A DNA stretch of 8,817 nucleotides from Myxococcales bacterium (GTDB lineage Bacteria > Myxococcota_A > UBA9160 > JALSIO01). The notes under the pieces were generated by a model. It was not told the DNA's origin. It searched no databases and worked only from the letters and a program-made list of their open reading frames with translations. The stretch is taken from assembly GCA_026989995.1 (NCBI GenBank), contig JALSIO010000775.1, positions 1 to 8,817 of the forward strand, written 5' to 3'. Numbering within the stretch: position 1 is the stretch's first letter; each line of letters opens with the position of its first letter. Made by a program: the position numbers and the translations under genes. Shown in pieces: positions 1-7,282 of this stretch.

Positions 1-150
1 GGCCCCGGCCGGCCTGCGGCGGCCGGCCCGGACCGGTCGGCAGGAGGAGGTCGGGGCGCCGGGCGGAGCCGGCGTGCCGTCTCCGGGAGGGCGCCGGCCA
101 CCCCGGCCTCCGTCTGCCCCCATCCCGGAACCTGTGCCATTGTGTGCACG

Positions 151-189
151 CCTCCCGCCGGGGACCCCGCTGGGGACCCCGGCGGGAGG
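151..189 (+). promoter_or_regulatory. Large perfect hairpin in the amt leader
   Basis: Arms 151-163 and 177-189 are perfect 13-bp inverted repeats. The 13-nt loop (164-176) can itself fold through CCCC/GGGG. The stem can be extended by GCA (146-148) with TGC (190-192) across a two-base bulge. It ends about 75 nt before the amt start codon. It could be a terminator of a gene upstream of the window or a structured amt leader. No U-tract follows, and I could not identify a promoter or a sigma-54 site in positions 1-263. A weaker GGCCGGCC repeat hairpin lies at 7-28. The structure is certain as an inverted repeat; its role is inferred. Confidence 0.5.
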
Positions 190-263
190 TGCAGAACTCG
201 TCCGCCGGCACCGCGGCACCCGGGGGGCCGGGGCCGGCCGACCCGAGGAGGAGGGGAGCACGC

Positions 264-1601
<1,338 letters not shown>

Positions 1602-1637
1602 TCGCGGAACCGGGGAGGCGCCACACCGGATCGGGAC

Positions 1638-1657
1638 GGCGGCAGGACTTCGCCGCC
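1638..1657. terminator. Possible bidirectional terminator between convergent genes
   Basis: GGCGGC (1638-1643) and GCCGCC (1652-1657) form a 6-bp GC stem with an 8-nt loop. It lies in the 87-nt gap between the amt stop and the stop of the converging 64-aa gene. It has no clear U-tract on either strand, so the call rests mainly on position. Confidence 0.35.
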
Positions 1658-1688
1658 CCGGGAATCCGCAGCGGCCTCGGAGCCGGGG

Positions 1689-1883
1689 TCAGGCCTCCCC
1701 GCCCTCTCCGTCGTCGATGAGGCCGTAGCCGGCGAGGTCCTCGCGGGTGGCCACCCGCGGCTCCGAGGAGCCGCGATCGGCGTCCTCGCGGCGGGAGCGG
1801 AGCTCGCGCTTCAGGGCGGCCTTCTCGGCCTTCTTGCGTTCGCGCTGGCGCTTCAGCACCGACATCTTGTTGACTCGCGCCAT
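1689..1883 (-). CDS. Small basic protein of unknown function (64 aa)
   Basis: The product begins MARVNKMSVLKRQRERKKAE and is Lys/Arg-rich and strongly helical through about residue 35. It ends with an acidic, Gly-rich tail (GLIDDGEGGEA). There is no signal peptide or membrane segment, so it should be cytoplasmic. ATG 1883 is supported by AGGGG 6 nt upstream; the same frame extends further upstream but becomes low-complexity. It follows the RRM gene on the same strand, 94 nt away, with a strong hairpin between them, so it may be transcribed separately or by read-through. The charge pattern would suit a nucleic-acid or ribosome-associated protein, but that is inference. I cannot assign a family. 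Confidence 0.7.
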   Translation of the reverse strand: MARVNKMSVLKRQRERKKAEKAALKRELRSRREDADRGSSEPRVATREDLAGYGLIDDGEGGEA

Positions 1884-1928
1884 GGATGACCCCTGGTGAT
1901 CGCTGGTGGAGCGGCGGCAGGGCCGCTG

Positions 1929-1955
1929 GGGGCGGGGGCTCGACGCCCCCGCCCC
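1929..1955 (-). terminator. Strong GC hairpin after the RRM gene
   Basis: Arms 1929-1939 and 1945-1955 form a perfect 11-bp all-GC stem with a 5-nt loop, beginning 23 nt after the RRM stop codon. It is placed as an intrinsic terminator, but the following bases are not U-rich, which is common in such GC-rich genomes. It would separate the RRM gene from the 64-aa gene downstream. Confidence 0.6.
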
Positions 1956-1977
1956 GGCGGACTCGCGGAAACGGCCC

Positions 1978-2274
1978 CTAGTAGCGGCCGCCCCGGCGGA
2001 AGCCACCGCCGCCGCCGCCACCACCGCGGCGATCGAGGGCCTCGTTCACCCGGAGGCTGCGCCCGCCGAGATCCGTGCCGTCGAGGGCCCGCATGGCGGC
2101 CTCGGCGGAGCTGGCGTCGCCCATCTCCACGAAGGCGAAGCCGCGGGGGCGCCCGGTCTCGCGATCGGTGATCACGTTCACCGAGCCCACCGTCCCGTGC
2201 CGCTCGAAGACCTCGCGAAGCTCGGCCTCGGTGGTGCTGAAGGGAATGTTTCCGACGTAAAGCTTGTTGCCCAA
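1978..2274 (-). CDS. RRM-domain RNA-binding protein with Gly-rich tail
   Basis: A 98-aa single-RRM protein of the bacterial type that resembles eukaryotic glycine-rich, cold-inducible RNA-binding proteins. RNP2 is LYVGNI (residues 5-10) and RNP1 is RGFAFVEM (44-51). A short linker is followed by a Gly/Arg tail (residues 83-98: eight consecutive Gly, then FRRGGRY). It should be a cytoplasmic single-stranded RNA binder or chaperone. The start is placed at TTG 2274 because the resulting N-terminus MGNKLYVGN is the usual beginning of this family and GAGGA lies upstream. The nearest upstream ATG (2299) is out of frame and cannot be used without a frameshift. The gene appears monocistronic, with a hairpin after its stop. 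Family members are often cold-regulated; no such control can be shown here. Confidence 0.88.
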   Translation of the reverse strand: MGNKLYVGNIPFSTTEAELREVFERHGTVGSVNVITDRETGRPRGFAFVEMGDASSAEAAMRALDGTDLGGRSLRVNEALDRRGGGGGGGGFRRGGRY

Positions 2275-2726
2275 GTTGCTCGTTCCTCGTCGCGCCCATG
2301 ACCTTCGAATCCGGCGCGACCTGCGGGCCCCCGCTCCCGGCCTGTCCGGGTTGGACGGGGGATCCGCTCGTGACGACCGCCGCGCCCGAGGGGCGGCGGC
2401 CACTGGAAAGGCGATCGAAGGGAGAGTCCAGGGAGGCGAGCACCGCCGAGAACTGCAGGCCGATCCGAGGCCTTTCGAGTGCGCAACGTAGCAGAGCCCG
2501 CGGACGCGGCCACCGGCCCATCTCCCGGCGCTCCATGGGCGGAAGCCCCCAGCCCCGCCCCCCGGAGGCACTCGAAGCGGGCCGCCGCACCCCCGGGGTG
2601 TCGCGCACCGCCCCGCTGCCCGGGCCGGCCGGGATCCACCCGCCGGAAGGGACCGGGGGCGGACGGCCCGCTCGGTCCGTCCGCCCCCGTCCGAGGCGGG
2701 CCCGCACCCGCCAGCGCGCGCCTCCG
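2275..2726. other. 452-nt gap between the secreted protein and the RRM gene
   Basis: I see no convincing gene here. The open frames that cross it are shadows caused by the high GC content. On the minus strand it holds the terminator hairpin of the secreted-protein gene (2650-2692) and presumably the promoter and long leader of the RRM gene. One strong leader hairpin has arms 2377-2383 and 2393-2399 (7 bp, 9-nt loop), about 100 nt before the RRM start. I could not pick out a convincing -35/-10 pair. Confidence 0.5.
2650..2692 (-). terminator. Terminator hairpin of the secreted-protein gene
   Basis: Perfect 12-bp stem (2655-2666 with 2677-2688) around a 10-nt loop. It extends by four more pairs past a single bulged C to 2650/2692. 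It starts 34 nt after the TAG of the 813-aa gene. There is no U-tract, so the call rests on stem strength and position. Confidence 0.6.
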
Positions 2727-5168
2727 CTAGAAGGGCGCGCACATCTCGCCGAAGGGAGGCACATCGATGCAGGCCTGCATCGGCTCGCCCACCCGAAGCG
2801 TTCCGCCGAGGAGGGTGAGATCGTTGAACCGCCCGCTCACGTCGCCGCGCAGGCCGGCGAAGTCGAGGGTGAGGGCGATGTCGGCCGCCACCGCCCCGTG
2901 GTACTCCGGGAGGTCCACCACCTGCTCGCAGGTGGCCTCGATCTCGCAGGTACCGGGAATGGTGCAGCTCTTCGGCTTCGAGAGATCGGTACAGGTGGCC
3001 GGCACGTCCACGTAGTTCGGAACGGAGCAGCTCTTGGCGACCGAGCAGCTCTTCGCCACCACGTCGGTGCAGTCGCAGCCGAAGATGCCGCAGGCGGCCT
3101 TGCACGCCCAGTCGATGACCGTGGTGGTGCCGCAGATGGCGGCGCTGGTGATCACCTCCGTCCCGCAGATCGCGGCGCTGGTGACCGTCTTCCAGCCCTG
3201 CTGGACCGTGTCCCATCCGCACACCGCGGCGTCGGTCACGACCTCGTAGCCGCAGATGGCGCCGCTGACCACCGTGTCGAAGCCACACACGGCGGCATCG
3301 GTGACGATGTCGTAGCCGCAGATGGCGCCGTTGGTCACCCACTCGACCACCTGGGTGACCGTCTCGACCGGGATCTCCACCCCGGCCGAGCCCGTGAGCC
3401 GCGGCCCGGAGCCGGTGATCTCGCCGGCGAGCGCGATGCGGCTGATTCCGGTGTCGAAGACGCCGCTCACGAACAGCCCCCGGTAGGAGAGCTCGGCCAC
3501 GGCGTCTCCCGAGAGGCCGACGCCGGCCACGGCCATGGCCCCGGTGATGCGGATGAACGCCCGGGTCACGTCCTCGGTCGGGAAGAAGGCCTCGATCTGC
3601 ATCTCGCCCTGGGGGCCGATGGCCGGATGGATGGACGATCGGGTGGTCCCGGCGAGGTAGAAGCCGTCCTTGTCGATCACGAGCTGGGCCTGCTGGGCCT
3701 GGAGCTCCGAGAGATCGAGCCCGATCAGGTCGCCGAGGAAGCCGGCACCGACCCCGAATTCCCCGGTGGCCTGGACGAAGAAGTCGAGGAGCTCGTCGCT
3801 CAGGTATCCGGCCATCCGCACCTCGCGCTGGGGGACCAGCGGGATCTCCCTGGGGATCCACGAGGTGTCCGGAGAGATCACCCCGCTGAAGTAGGCGTAC
3901 TGCTCGCCGGCCTCCACCTTCATGCCGGCGCTGGCGTCGCCGAGGGGGATCGAAAAGCCGATGAGATCGCTCACGATCGGAATGGCGACCTCCACCAGCC
4001 CATTTCCGGCCAGCTCCACCCCGGCCGTGGGATCGGTGCTCGCCACCGTCTCGCCGGTGAGCTCGATGGGAAGCGGTGCGAAGGGCACCGTCCCCTGGAG
4101 CAGGATGTGGCCGTCGAAGGCCCCGATGTCGTCGCCGATGCCGAAGGTGGTTTCCGGCGCGAAGGGGAGCCAGCCGTGCCACGAGAAGCCGATGCCGCCG
4201 AGCTCGCTGCCGGACTTGTCCTTCGCGTCCGGGTCGGAGTCGTTCGGGTCGGAGCCCGCCGCCTCGCGCTCCTCCTTCCGCTTCTGCTCGATCTCGTCGA
4301 GGTCCTCCTCGCTGAAGCCCGAGCCGAGGTCCGAGGAGATGTAGAACATGGGATCGAAGGGGTTGAGAACCAGGGTGACCCCGGCTTCCGGAAGCGGACT
4401 GAAGACGAAGGGCTTGGTGGCTCCGGGCTCGGTGGCGAGCGGCAGGATGTCGTCGAAGCCGAACTCGGCCGTGAAGCCGCTCGCGAAGTGGAAGAAGAGG
4501 TACTGCCGGTCGGGCTGCAGGGGCGCGTCGAGGTAGGCCAGGTTGCGGCCGAAGTCGAAGCCCAGGCTGGCCCGGCTTCCGCCCTCGAGCACGGCCTCCC
4601 CGAAGAGGGGCAGCGACGGGAAGGGCGCGTCCACGCTGCCCACCAGCCGCTCGATCCCCGCAAGGGGGCCGGTACCGGTCTCGAAGACCAGTTCCGCGTC
4701 GAAAAGCGGGATGCGCCCGGAGGGCGTCTCCACGAAGACCGCCCCGGCGGCCTCGAACCCCGAACCGTCGGCGTAGGCGGTGAGGTTGCGGCGGGCGGTG
4801 GTGAGCGTGATCTCCGGCCCGATCTCGATGGCGCAGGTCGCCGTCGCGCCCGCGCCGTCGCAGTCGAGGAAGGGGAGCCCGGAGAGGTCCGGCAGATCCA
4901 CCGGGCCCAGCGAGGGGCGGAAGAGCCCGAAGAAGTCGGCCGGACCGACGGCGCCATCGCCGTCGAGGTCGGCCCCCGCGCAGGTCGGGGTGACCGCGAG
5001 GTCCACGCCGAGACAGGGCCGGATCACGGCGAAGAAGTCGGCGGCGCCGACGACGCCGTCCCCGTCGAAGTCGGGGGCGGCCGCGGCCGCGGGGCCCGCG
5101 GCGGCGAGCAGCGCGACAGCGAGCAGGGCCGGGAAGGCGGATCGGATCGGACGCGGGCTCTCGGACAT
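2727..5168 (-). CDS. Secreted Cys-rich protein with N-terminal EF-hand pair
   Basis: An 813-aa exported protein of unknown function. Residues 1-31 are a signal peptide (hydrophobic core about 12-24, alanine-rich cleavage region). Two dockerin-type EF-hand calcium loops follow directly: Asp33/35/37 to Asp44 in DFDGDGVVGAAD, and Asp67/69/71 to Asp78 in DLDGDGAVGPAD, each followed by FF and a hydrophobic helix. Residues about 100-600 are beta-rich and unrecognised, with a charged linker (EEDLDEIEQKRKEERE) near 285-300. Residues 612-684 are a tandem array of 11-residue units of the form xxAA(I/V)CGxx(T/V)(V/I). A second Cys-rich stretch reaches about residue 747, and two more Cys lie near the C-terminus (800 and 810). 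There is no C-terminal anchor. ATG 5168 is chosen because the signal peptide starts there and GGGAGGAGG lies upstream; an in-frame ATG at 5213 lacks a ribosome site. It probably acts outside the inner membrane as a calcium-stabilised surface or structural protein. It starts 126 nt after the sigma operon ends, so read-through is possible. Confidence 0.85.
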   Translation of the reverse strand: MSESPRPIRSAFPALLAVALLAAAGPAAAAAPDFDGDGVVGAADFFAVIRPCLGVDLAVTPTCAGADLDGDGAVGPADFFGLFRPSLGPVDLPDLSGLPFLDCDGAGATATCAIEIGPEITLTTARRNLTAYADGSGFEAAGAVFVETPSGRIPLFDAELVFETGTGPLAGIERLVGSVDAPFPSLPLFGEAVLEGGSRASLGFDFGRNLAYLDAPLQPDRQYLFFHFASGFTAEFGFDDILPLATEPGATKPFVFSPLPEAGVTLVLNPFDPMFYISSDLGSGFSEEDLDEIEQKRKEEREAAGSDPNDSDPDAKDKSGSELGGIGFSWHGWLPFAPETTFGIGDDIGAFDGHILLQGTVPFAPLPIELTGETVASTDPTAGVELAGNGLVEVAIPIVSDLIGFSIPLGDASAGMKVEAGEQYAYFSGVISPDTSWIPREIPLVPQREVRMAGYLSDELLDFFVQATGEFGVGAGFLGDLIGLDLSELQAQQAQLVIDKDGFYLAGTTRSSIHPAIGPQGEMQIEAFFPTEDVTRAFIRITGAMAVAGVGLSGDAVAELSYRGLFVSGVFDTGISRIALAGEITGSGPRLTGSAGVEIPVETVTQVVEWVTNGAICGYDIVTDAAVCGFDTVVSGAICGYEVVTDAAVCGWDTVQQGWKTVTSAAICGTEVITSAAICGTTTVIDWACKAACGIFGCDCTDVVAKSCSVAKSCSVPNYVDVPATCTDLSKPKSCTIPGTCEIEATCEQVVDLPEYHGAVAADIALTLDFAGLRGDVSGRFNDLTLLGGTLRVGEPMQACIDVPPFGEMCAPF
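3117..3335 (-). repeat. Coding tandem repeat, 33-nt / 11-residue Cys-Gly units
   Basis: Within the secreted protein, six full units align: TNGAICGYDIV, TDAAVCGFDTV, VSGAICGYEVV, TDAAVCGWDTV, then a short QQGWKTV unit, then TSAAICGTEVI and TSAAICGTTTV. Cys residues 617, 628, 639 and 650 are exactly 11 apart, and 668 and 679 resume the same period. The first four units alternate two types, giving a 22-residue higher-order period. At DNA level 3310-3330 and 3244-3264, 66 nt apart, are identical over 21 nt. This points to duplication of a two-unit block. Confidence 0.85.
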
Positions 5169-5213
5169 GGCGGACTTGCCTCCTCCCGGCTCGCGCCGGA
5201 CGGGGGGCATCAT

Positions 5214-5293
5214 CGCCGCCGAGGAGCCCGCGGCACATCGGGAAGCTCGCCTAAGCCGGCCTTTTTTTCGGGGATTGCCCTAGGCCTTCCGGA
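5214..5293 (-). promoter_or_regulatory. Possible leader or promoter region with A7 tract
   Basis: On the minus strand this gap between the last sigma-operon gene and the secreted-protein gene contains CCCCGAAAAAAAGGCCGGC. A run of seven A is conspicuous in DNA this rich in GC. It could be an UP-like element or part of a structured leader for the secreted protein. I could not define a -35/-10 pair, nor a clear terminator for the preceding operon. Confidence 0.3.
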
Positions 5294-5647
5294 CTAGTCC
5301 TTCCCGGGTGGCACCGAGGGCGCCCCCCCGGATTCGCCGAACGGCCGCTCCGGCCCCGTCGCCTCCGGGGGCATGGCGATCCAGAGCGCGATGTAGAGCA
5401 GGACCGCGACCCCCGCCGAGAAGAGCGCGCCGATCAGGAAGGCGAGCCGGAGCACGCTCACCGAGAGGCCGAAGCGCTCGGCGAGCCCGGCGCAGACCCC
5501 GGCGAGGACGCGCCCTTCGACCGGGCGGGTCCAGGGTTCGACCGGCGCGCGCGCGGCGGGCTCGACGAAGCTTCCGCAGTACCGGCACTTGACGGCCTCC
5601 GCGCGGATCTCCTCGGCGCAGTAGGGGCAGATCCTCGTCCCGCTCAT
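5294..5647 (-). CDS. Zinc-ribbon/PspC membrane protein (copy 1)
   Basis: A 117-aa protein. An N-terminal zinc ribbon has two CxxC pairs (Cys7/Cys10 and Cys21/Cys24 in CPYC and CRYC). A PspC domain spans about 45-92: the RVLAGVCAGLAERFGLS motif is followed by a membrane segment (about 67-92) ending in ALWIAMP. The tail is short, Pro/Gly-rich and hydrophilic. PspC-domain proteins are small inner-membrane proteins tied to envelope-stress responses. The start codon overlaps the anti-sigma stop as ATGA, with GGAGG just upstream inside that gene, so translation is very likely coupled. It is the last gene of the operon and a paralogue of the first. The zinc ribbon might bind a partner or sense metal or redox state, which is inference. 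Confidence 0.9.
   Translation of the reverse strand: MSGTRICPYCAEEIRAEAVKCRYCGSFVEPAARAPVEPWTRPVEGRVLAGVCAGLAERFGLSVSVLRLAFLIGALFSAGVAVLLYIALWIAMPPEATGPERPFGESGGAPSVPPGKD
5571..5638 (-). repeat. Zinc-ribbon-coding repeat, copy 1
   Basis: This 68-nt stretch coding the CPYC...CRYCGS zinc ribbon matches 7056-7123 in the other PspC gene. I count 8 differences by eye (about 88% identity), in the same orientation. The PspC domains that follow are much more diverged, so the ribbon is either under strong selection or homogenised by gene conversion. Confidence 0.75.
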
Positions 5648-6192
5648 CCCGCACCTCCCTCGGCGGGCCGCGCCATGCCCCCGCCGCCGCGGAAGGCGAG
5701 CAGCAGGGGCACGCTGGCGAGCAGAAGCCCCACCGCGAGCAGCGAGGAGCCGAGGTAGAGGGCCTCGAGGGCCCGGAGGAGGACCCCCGGCAGGCGCCCC
5801 TCGAGCAGCCACCGCAGGCCGGCGAAGACCAGCTCGGCGTGGATCACCGTGACCGGAACCGCCACCACGAGCGCGGCGGCGGCGGCGCGAACGGCCTCGA
5901 GGGCGAAGCCCCGGGCCGCGCGCCGCTCCCACAGCTCGCCCGCGGCCCGGCGGCGGACCCGCGCGAGGAGGGCCGGGTCGAGCCGCGGCGGCGGCTCCGC
6001 GTCGAGCGCGCTCCGCAGCGCCCCGAGCACGCGCCCCTCCTCCCGGCAGGCCGCGCAGTCCGCGAGGTGCGCCGCTTCCCGCTCCGGGCCCTCCCTCCGC
6101 GCCAGCAGCGCGTCGACCAGGGCCTCCCGGACCCGCTCGCACGGGGCGGCGGCGCCGTCGGCGCGCCGCTCCGCATCCGATTCGCGCCTCAC
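5644..6192 (-). CDS. Zinc-finger anti-sigma factor, membrane-bound
   Basis: A 182-aa protein that probably holds the ECF sigma factor of the preceding gene inactive at the inner membrane. The zf-HC2/ZAS signature HLADCAAC is present (His42, Cys46, Cys49), with a further Cys at 18 in the usual upstream position. A basic linker follows (about 69-95). There are two clear membrane segments, about 101-118 and 145-167, with an amphipathic stretch between them. The start is GTG 6192, which overlaps the sigma stop as GTGA and has GGGAGGA upstream, so the pair is translationally coupled, as is typical for sigma/anti-sigma genes. The sequence outside the zinc finger is not recognisable, so the stimulus it senses is unknown. 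Confidence 0.87.
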   Translation of the reverse strand: MRRESDAERRADGAAAPCERVREALVDALLARREGPEREAAHLADCAACREEGRVLGALRSALDAEPPPRLDPALLARVRRRAAGELWERRAARGFALEAVRAAAAALVVAVPVTVIHAELVFAGLRWLLEGRLPGVLLRALEALYLGSSLLAVGLLLASVPLLLAFRGGGGMARPAEGGAG

Positions 6193-6713
6193 CTTGCGTC
6201 CTCCCGGTACGCGGCGCGGAGTCGCGCCACCGCGTGGTGGAGCCGGCTTTTCACCGTGCCGCGGGGAATGCCGAGGGCTTCGGCGATCTCGCCCTCGTCG
6301 AGCCCGCCGAAGTAGCGCAGGAGCAGCGGCTCCCGCAGGTGCCCGGGAAGCGCCTGCAGGCGCTCCCGGACCTCCCGGGCCTCGGCCGGATCGCCCGCCT
6401 CGGGTGCCCGCTCCTCCTCCGCCGGGCGCTGGCCCTCTCCCAAGCGCACGCGCCGCCGACGGTGCTCATCGCGGGCGAGGTTGGTGGCGATCCGGAAGGC
6501 CCAGGGCCGGAAGCGCCGGCGCGGGTCGAAGCGGGGCGCGGAGCGCACGATCCGCAGCCAGGTCTCCTGGAAGAGGTCGTCGGCCGTGGCGCCGTCGCCC
6601 GCGAGCCGTGCGAGCAGGCCGTGGAGGGAGGCGCCGTGCCGCTCCATCAGCAGGCCGAGGGCGCCCTCGTCGCCGCGCGCCACGGCGGCCATCAGCTCCT
6701 CGTCGGATCCCAT
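6189..6713 (-). CDS. ECF-family RNA polymerase sigma factor
   Basis: A 174-aa sigma-70-family factor of ECF size. Region 2 spans about residues 5-85: the DDLFQETWLRIVRS helix at 45-58 is the core-binding region 2.2, and FRPWAFRIATNLARDEHRR is the -10-recognition part. A short acidic linker (about 95-115) separates it from region 4 at about 120-172. There, LPGHLREPLLLRYFGGLDEGEIAEAL leads into the helix-turn-helix GIPRGTVKSRLHHAVARLR that reads the -35 box. ATG 6713 is used, with GGGGAGGG about 12 nt upstream. The start overlaps the end of the preceding zinc-ribbon/PspC gene by 22 nt, and the stop overlaps the anti-sigma GTG. It probably directs its own operon from the ECF-like promoter at 7161-7185. 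Confidence 0.95.
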   Translation of the reverse strand: MGSDEELMAAVARGDEGALGLLMERHGASLHGLLARLAGDGATADDLFQETWLRIVRSAPRFDPRRRFRPWAFRIATNLARDEHRRRRVRLGEGQRPAEEERAPEAGDPAEAREVRERLQALPGHLREPLLLRYFGGLDEGEIAEALGIPRGTVKSRLHHAVARLRAAYREDAR

Positions 6714-7129
6714 TCGCCGGCGCCGCCCTCCCCGCTCCTGGCCGGCGGCTGCGAGCCGGACTCCCGGTGCACCCTCCGGTGCCGCGGCCCCGGCGCACCG
6801 AAGAGGTCCCGCAGGGCGTCCGCGGCCCGCTCGAGCGGCGAGGTGCCCCCGGGCCGGTCGGGCAGGAGCACCCAGAAGATGGCGTAGAGCAGCGGACCGA
6901 GGCCGTGGAAGAAGGTCAGCAGCACGAAGACGGCGCGCACCACCGTGACCGAGACCCCGGTGTTGTGGGCGATGGCGGCACACACGCCCGCGAGCCGGGC
7001 CTCCGGGTACCCGCGGTGCCAGGTCCCGGGGTCGCCCGGCCGGCCGCCCACGCGGCTCCCGCAGTAGCGGCACTTGATGGCCTCGGCGCGGATCTCCTCG
7101 GCACAGAAGGGGCAGGTTCTCGTGCTCAT
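6692..7129 (-). CDS. Zinc-ribbon/PspC membrane protein (copy 2)
   Basis: A 145-aa protein and first gene of the sigma operon. The zinc ribbon has Cys6/Cys9 and Cys20/Cys23 (CPFC...CRYCG), nearly identical to that of the last operon gene. The PspC domain covers about 44-90 (ARLAGVCAAIAHNTGVS, then a membrane segment about 62-88 ending VLLP). The C-terminal tail is longer than in copy 1 (about 91-145), hydrophilic, and rich in Arg, Gly and Pro. ATG 7129 has an excellent ribosome site, GGAGGA, 5 nt upstream. The gene overlaps the sigma start by 22 nt. Its position directly ahead of the sigma/anti-sigma pair suggests it is part of the signalling or an output of it, which is inference. Confidence 0.9.
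   Translation of the reverse strand: MSTRTCPFCAEEIRAEAIKCRYCGSRVGGRPGDPGTWHRGYPEARLAGVCAAIAHNTGVSVTVVRAVFVLLTFFHGLGPLLYAIFWVLLPDRPGGTSPLERAADALRDLFGAPGPRHRRVHRESGSQPPARSGEGGAGEWDPTRS
7056..7123 (-). repeat. Zinc-ribbon-coding repeat, copy 2
   Basis: Partner of the 68-nt segment at 5571-5638, with 8 mismatches by eye. It encodes the paired CxxC zinc ribbon of the first operon gene. Confidence 0.75.
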
Positions 7130-7160
7130 GGCTTTCCTCCCGGGCGCGTCTCGACAGGAA

Positions 7161-7185
7161 TACGCACGACCCGGGCCCGGGGTTC
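7161..7185 (-). promoter_or_regulatory. Candidate ECF-type promoter of the sigma operon
   Basis: Read on the minus strand: GAACC at 7185-7181, a 16-nt spacer, then CGTA at 7164-7161. An AAC-containing -35 with N16 and a CGT-containing -10 is the general ECF pattern (for example SigW-type TGAAAC-N16-CGTA). It would give a leader of roughly 25 nt ending at a strong GGAGGA ribosome site before ATG 7129. This fits autoregulation by the sigma factor in the operon. The match was found by eye and no expression evidence exists. Confidence 0.5.
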
Positions 7186-7282
7186 GCGGATGGCGCGCCG
7201 CAGCCGGGGCGCCGGTTCGCCCGCGGGGGGATCGCCCCGTGCTGCCGGAGCCGACCCCGACGGACCGGCCCCCGAAACGGGA

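Noticed and set aside
121..150. Possible sigma-54 promoter for amt around TGTGCCATTGTGTGCA.
   Set aside because: It lacks the GG and GC elements at the required 12/24 spacing, so it does not meet the sigma-54 pattern.
3117..3335. 33-nt periodicity suggesting a CRISPR-like array.
   Set aside because: The units are contiguous, without spacers, and lie in frame within a coding region. The conservation follows codons, not a fixed repeat plus unique spacers.
1978..5238. A 1086-codon open frame on the minus strand spanning the RRM gene and running opposite in phase to the secreted-protein gene.
   Set aside because: Only its last 98 codons are RRM-like. The rest is Arg/Gly/Pro-rich shadow sequence, while the alternative frame (5168-2727) has a signal peptide, EF-hands and ordered repeats.
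2298..5297. A 999-codon plus-strand open frame antisense to the secreted-protein gene.
   Set aside because: The composition is Gly/Arg/Glu/Asp/His low-complexity, as expected for the complement of a GC-rich gene. It has no domains and no ribosome site.
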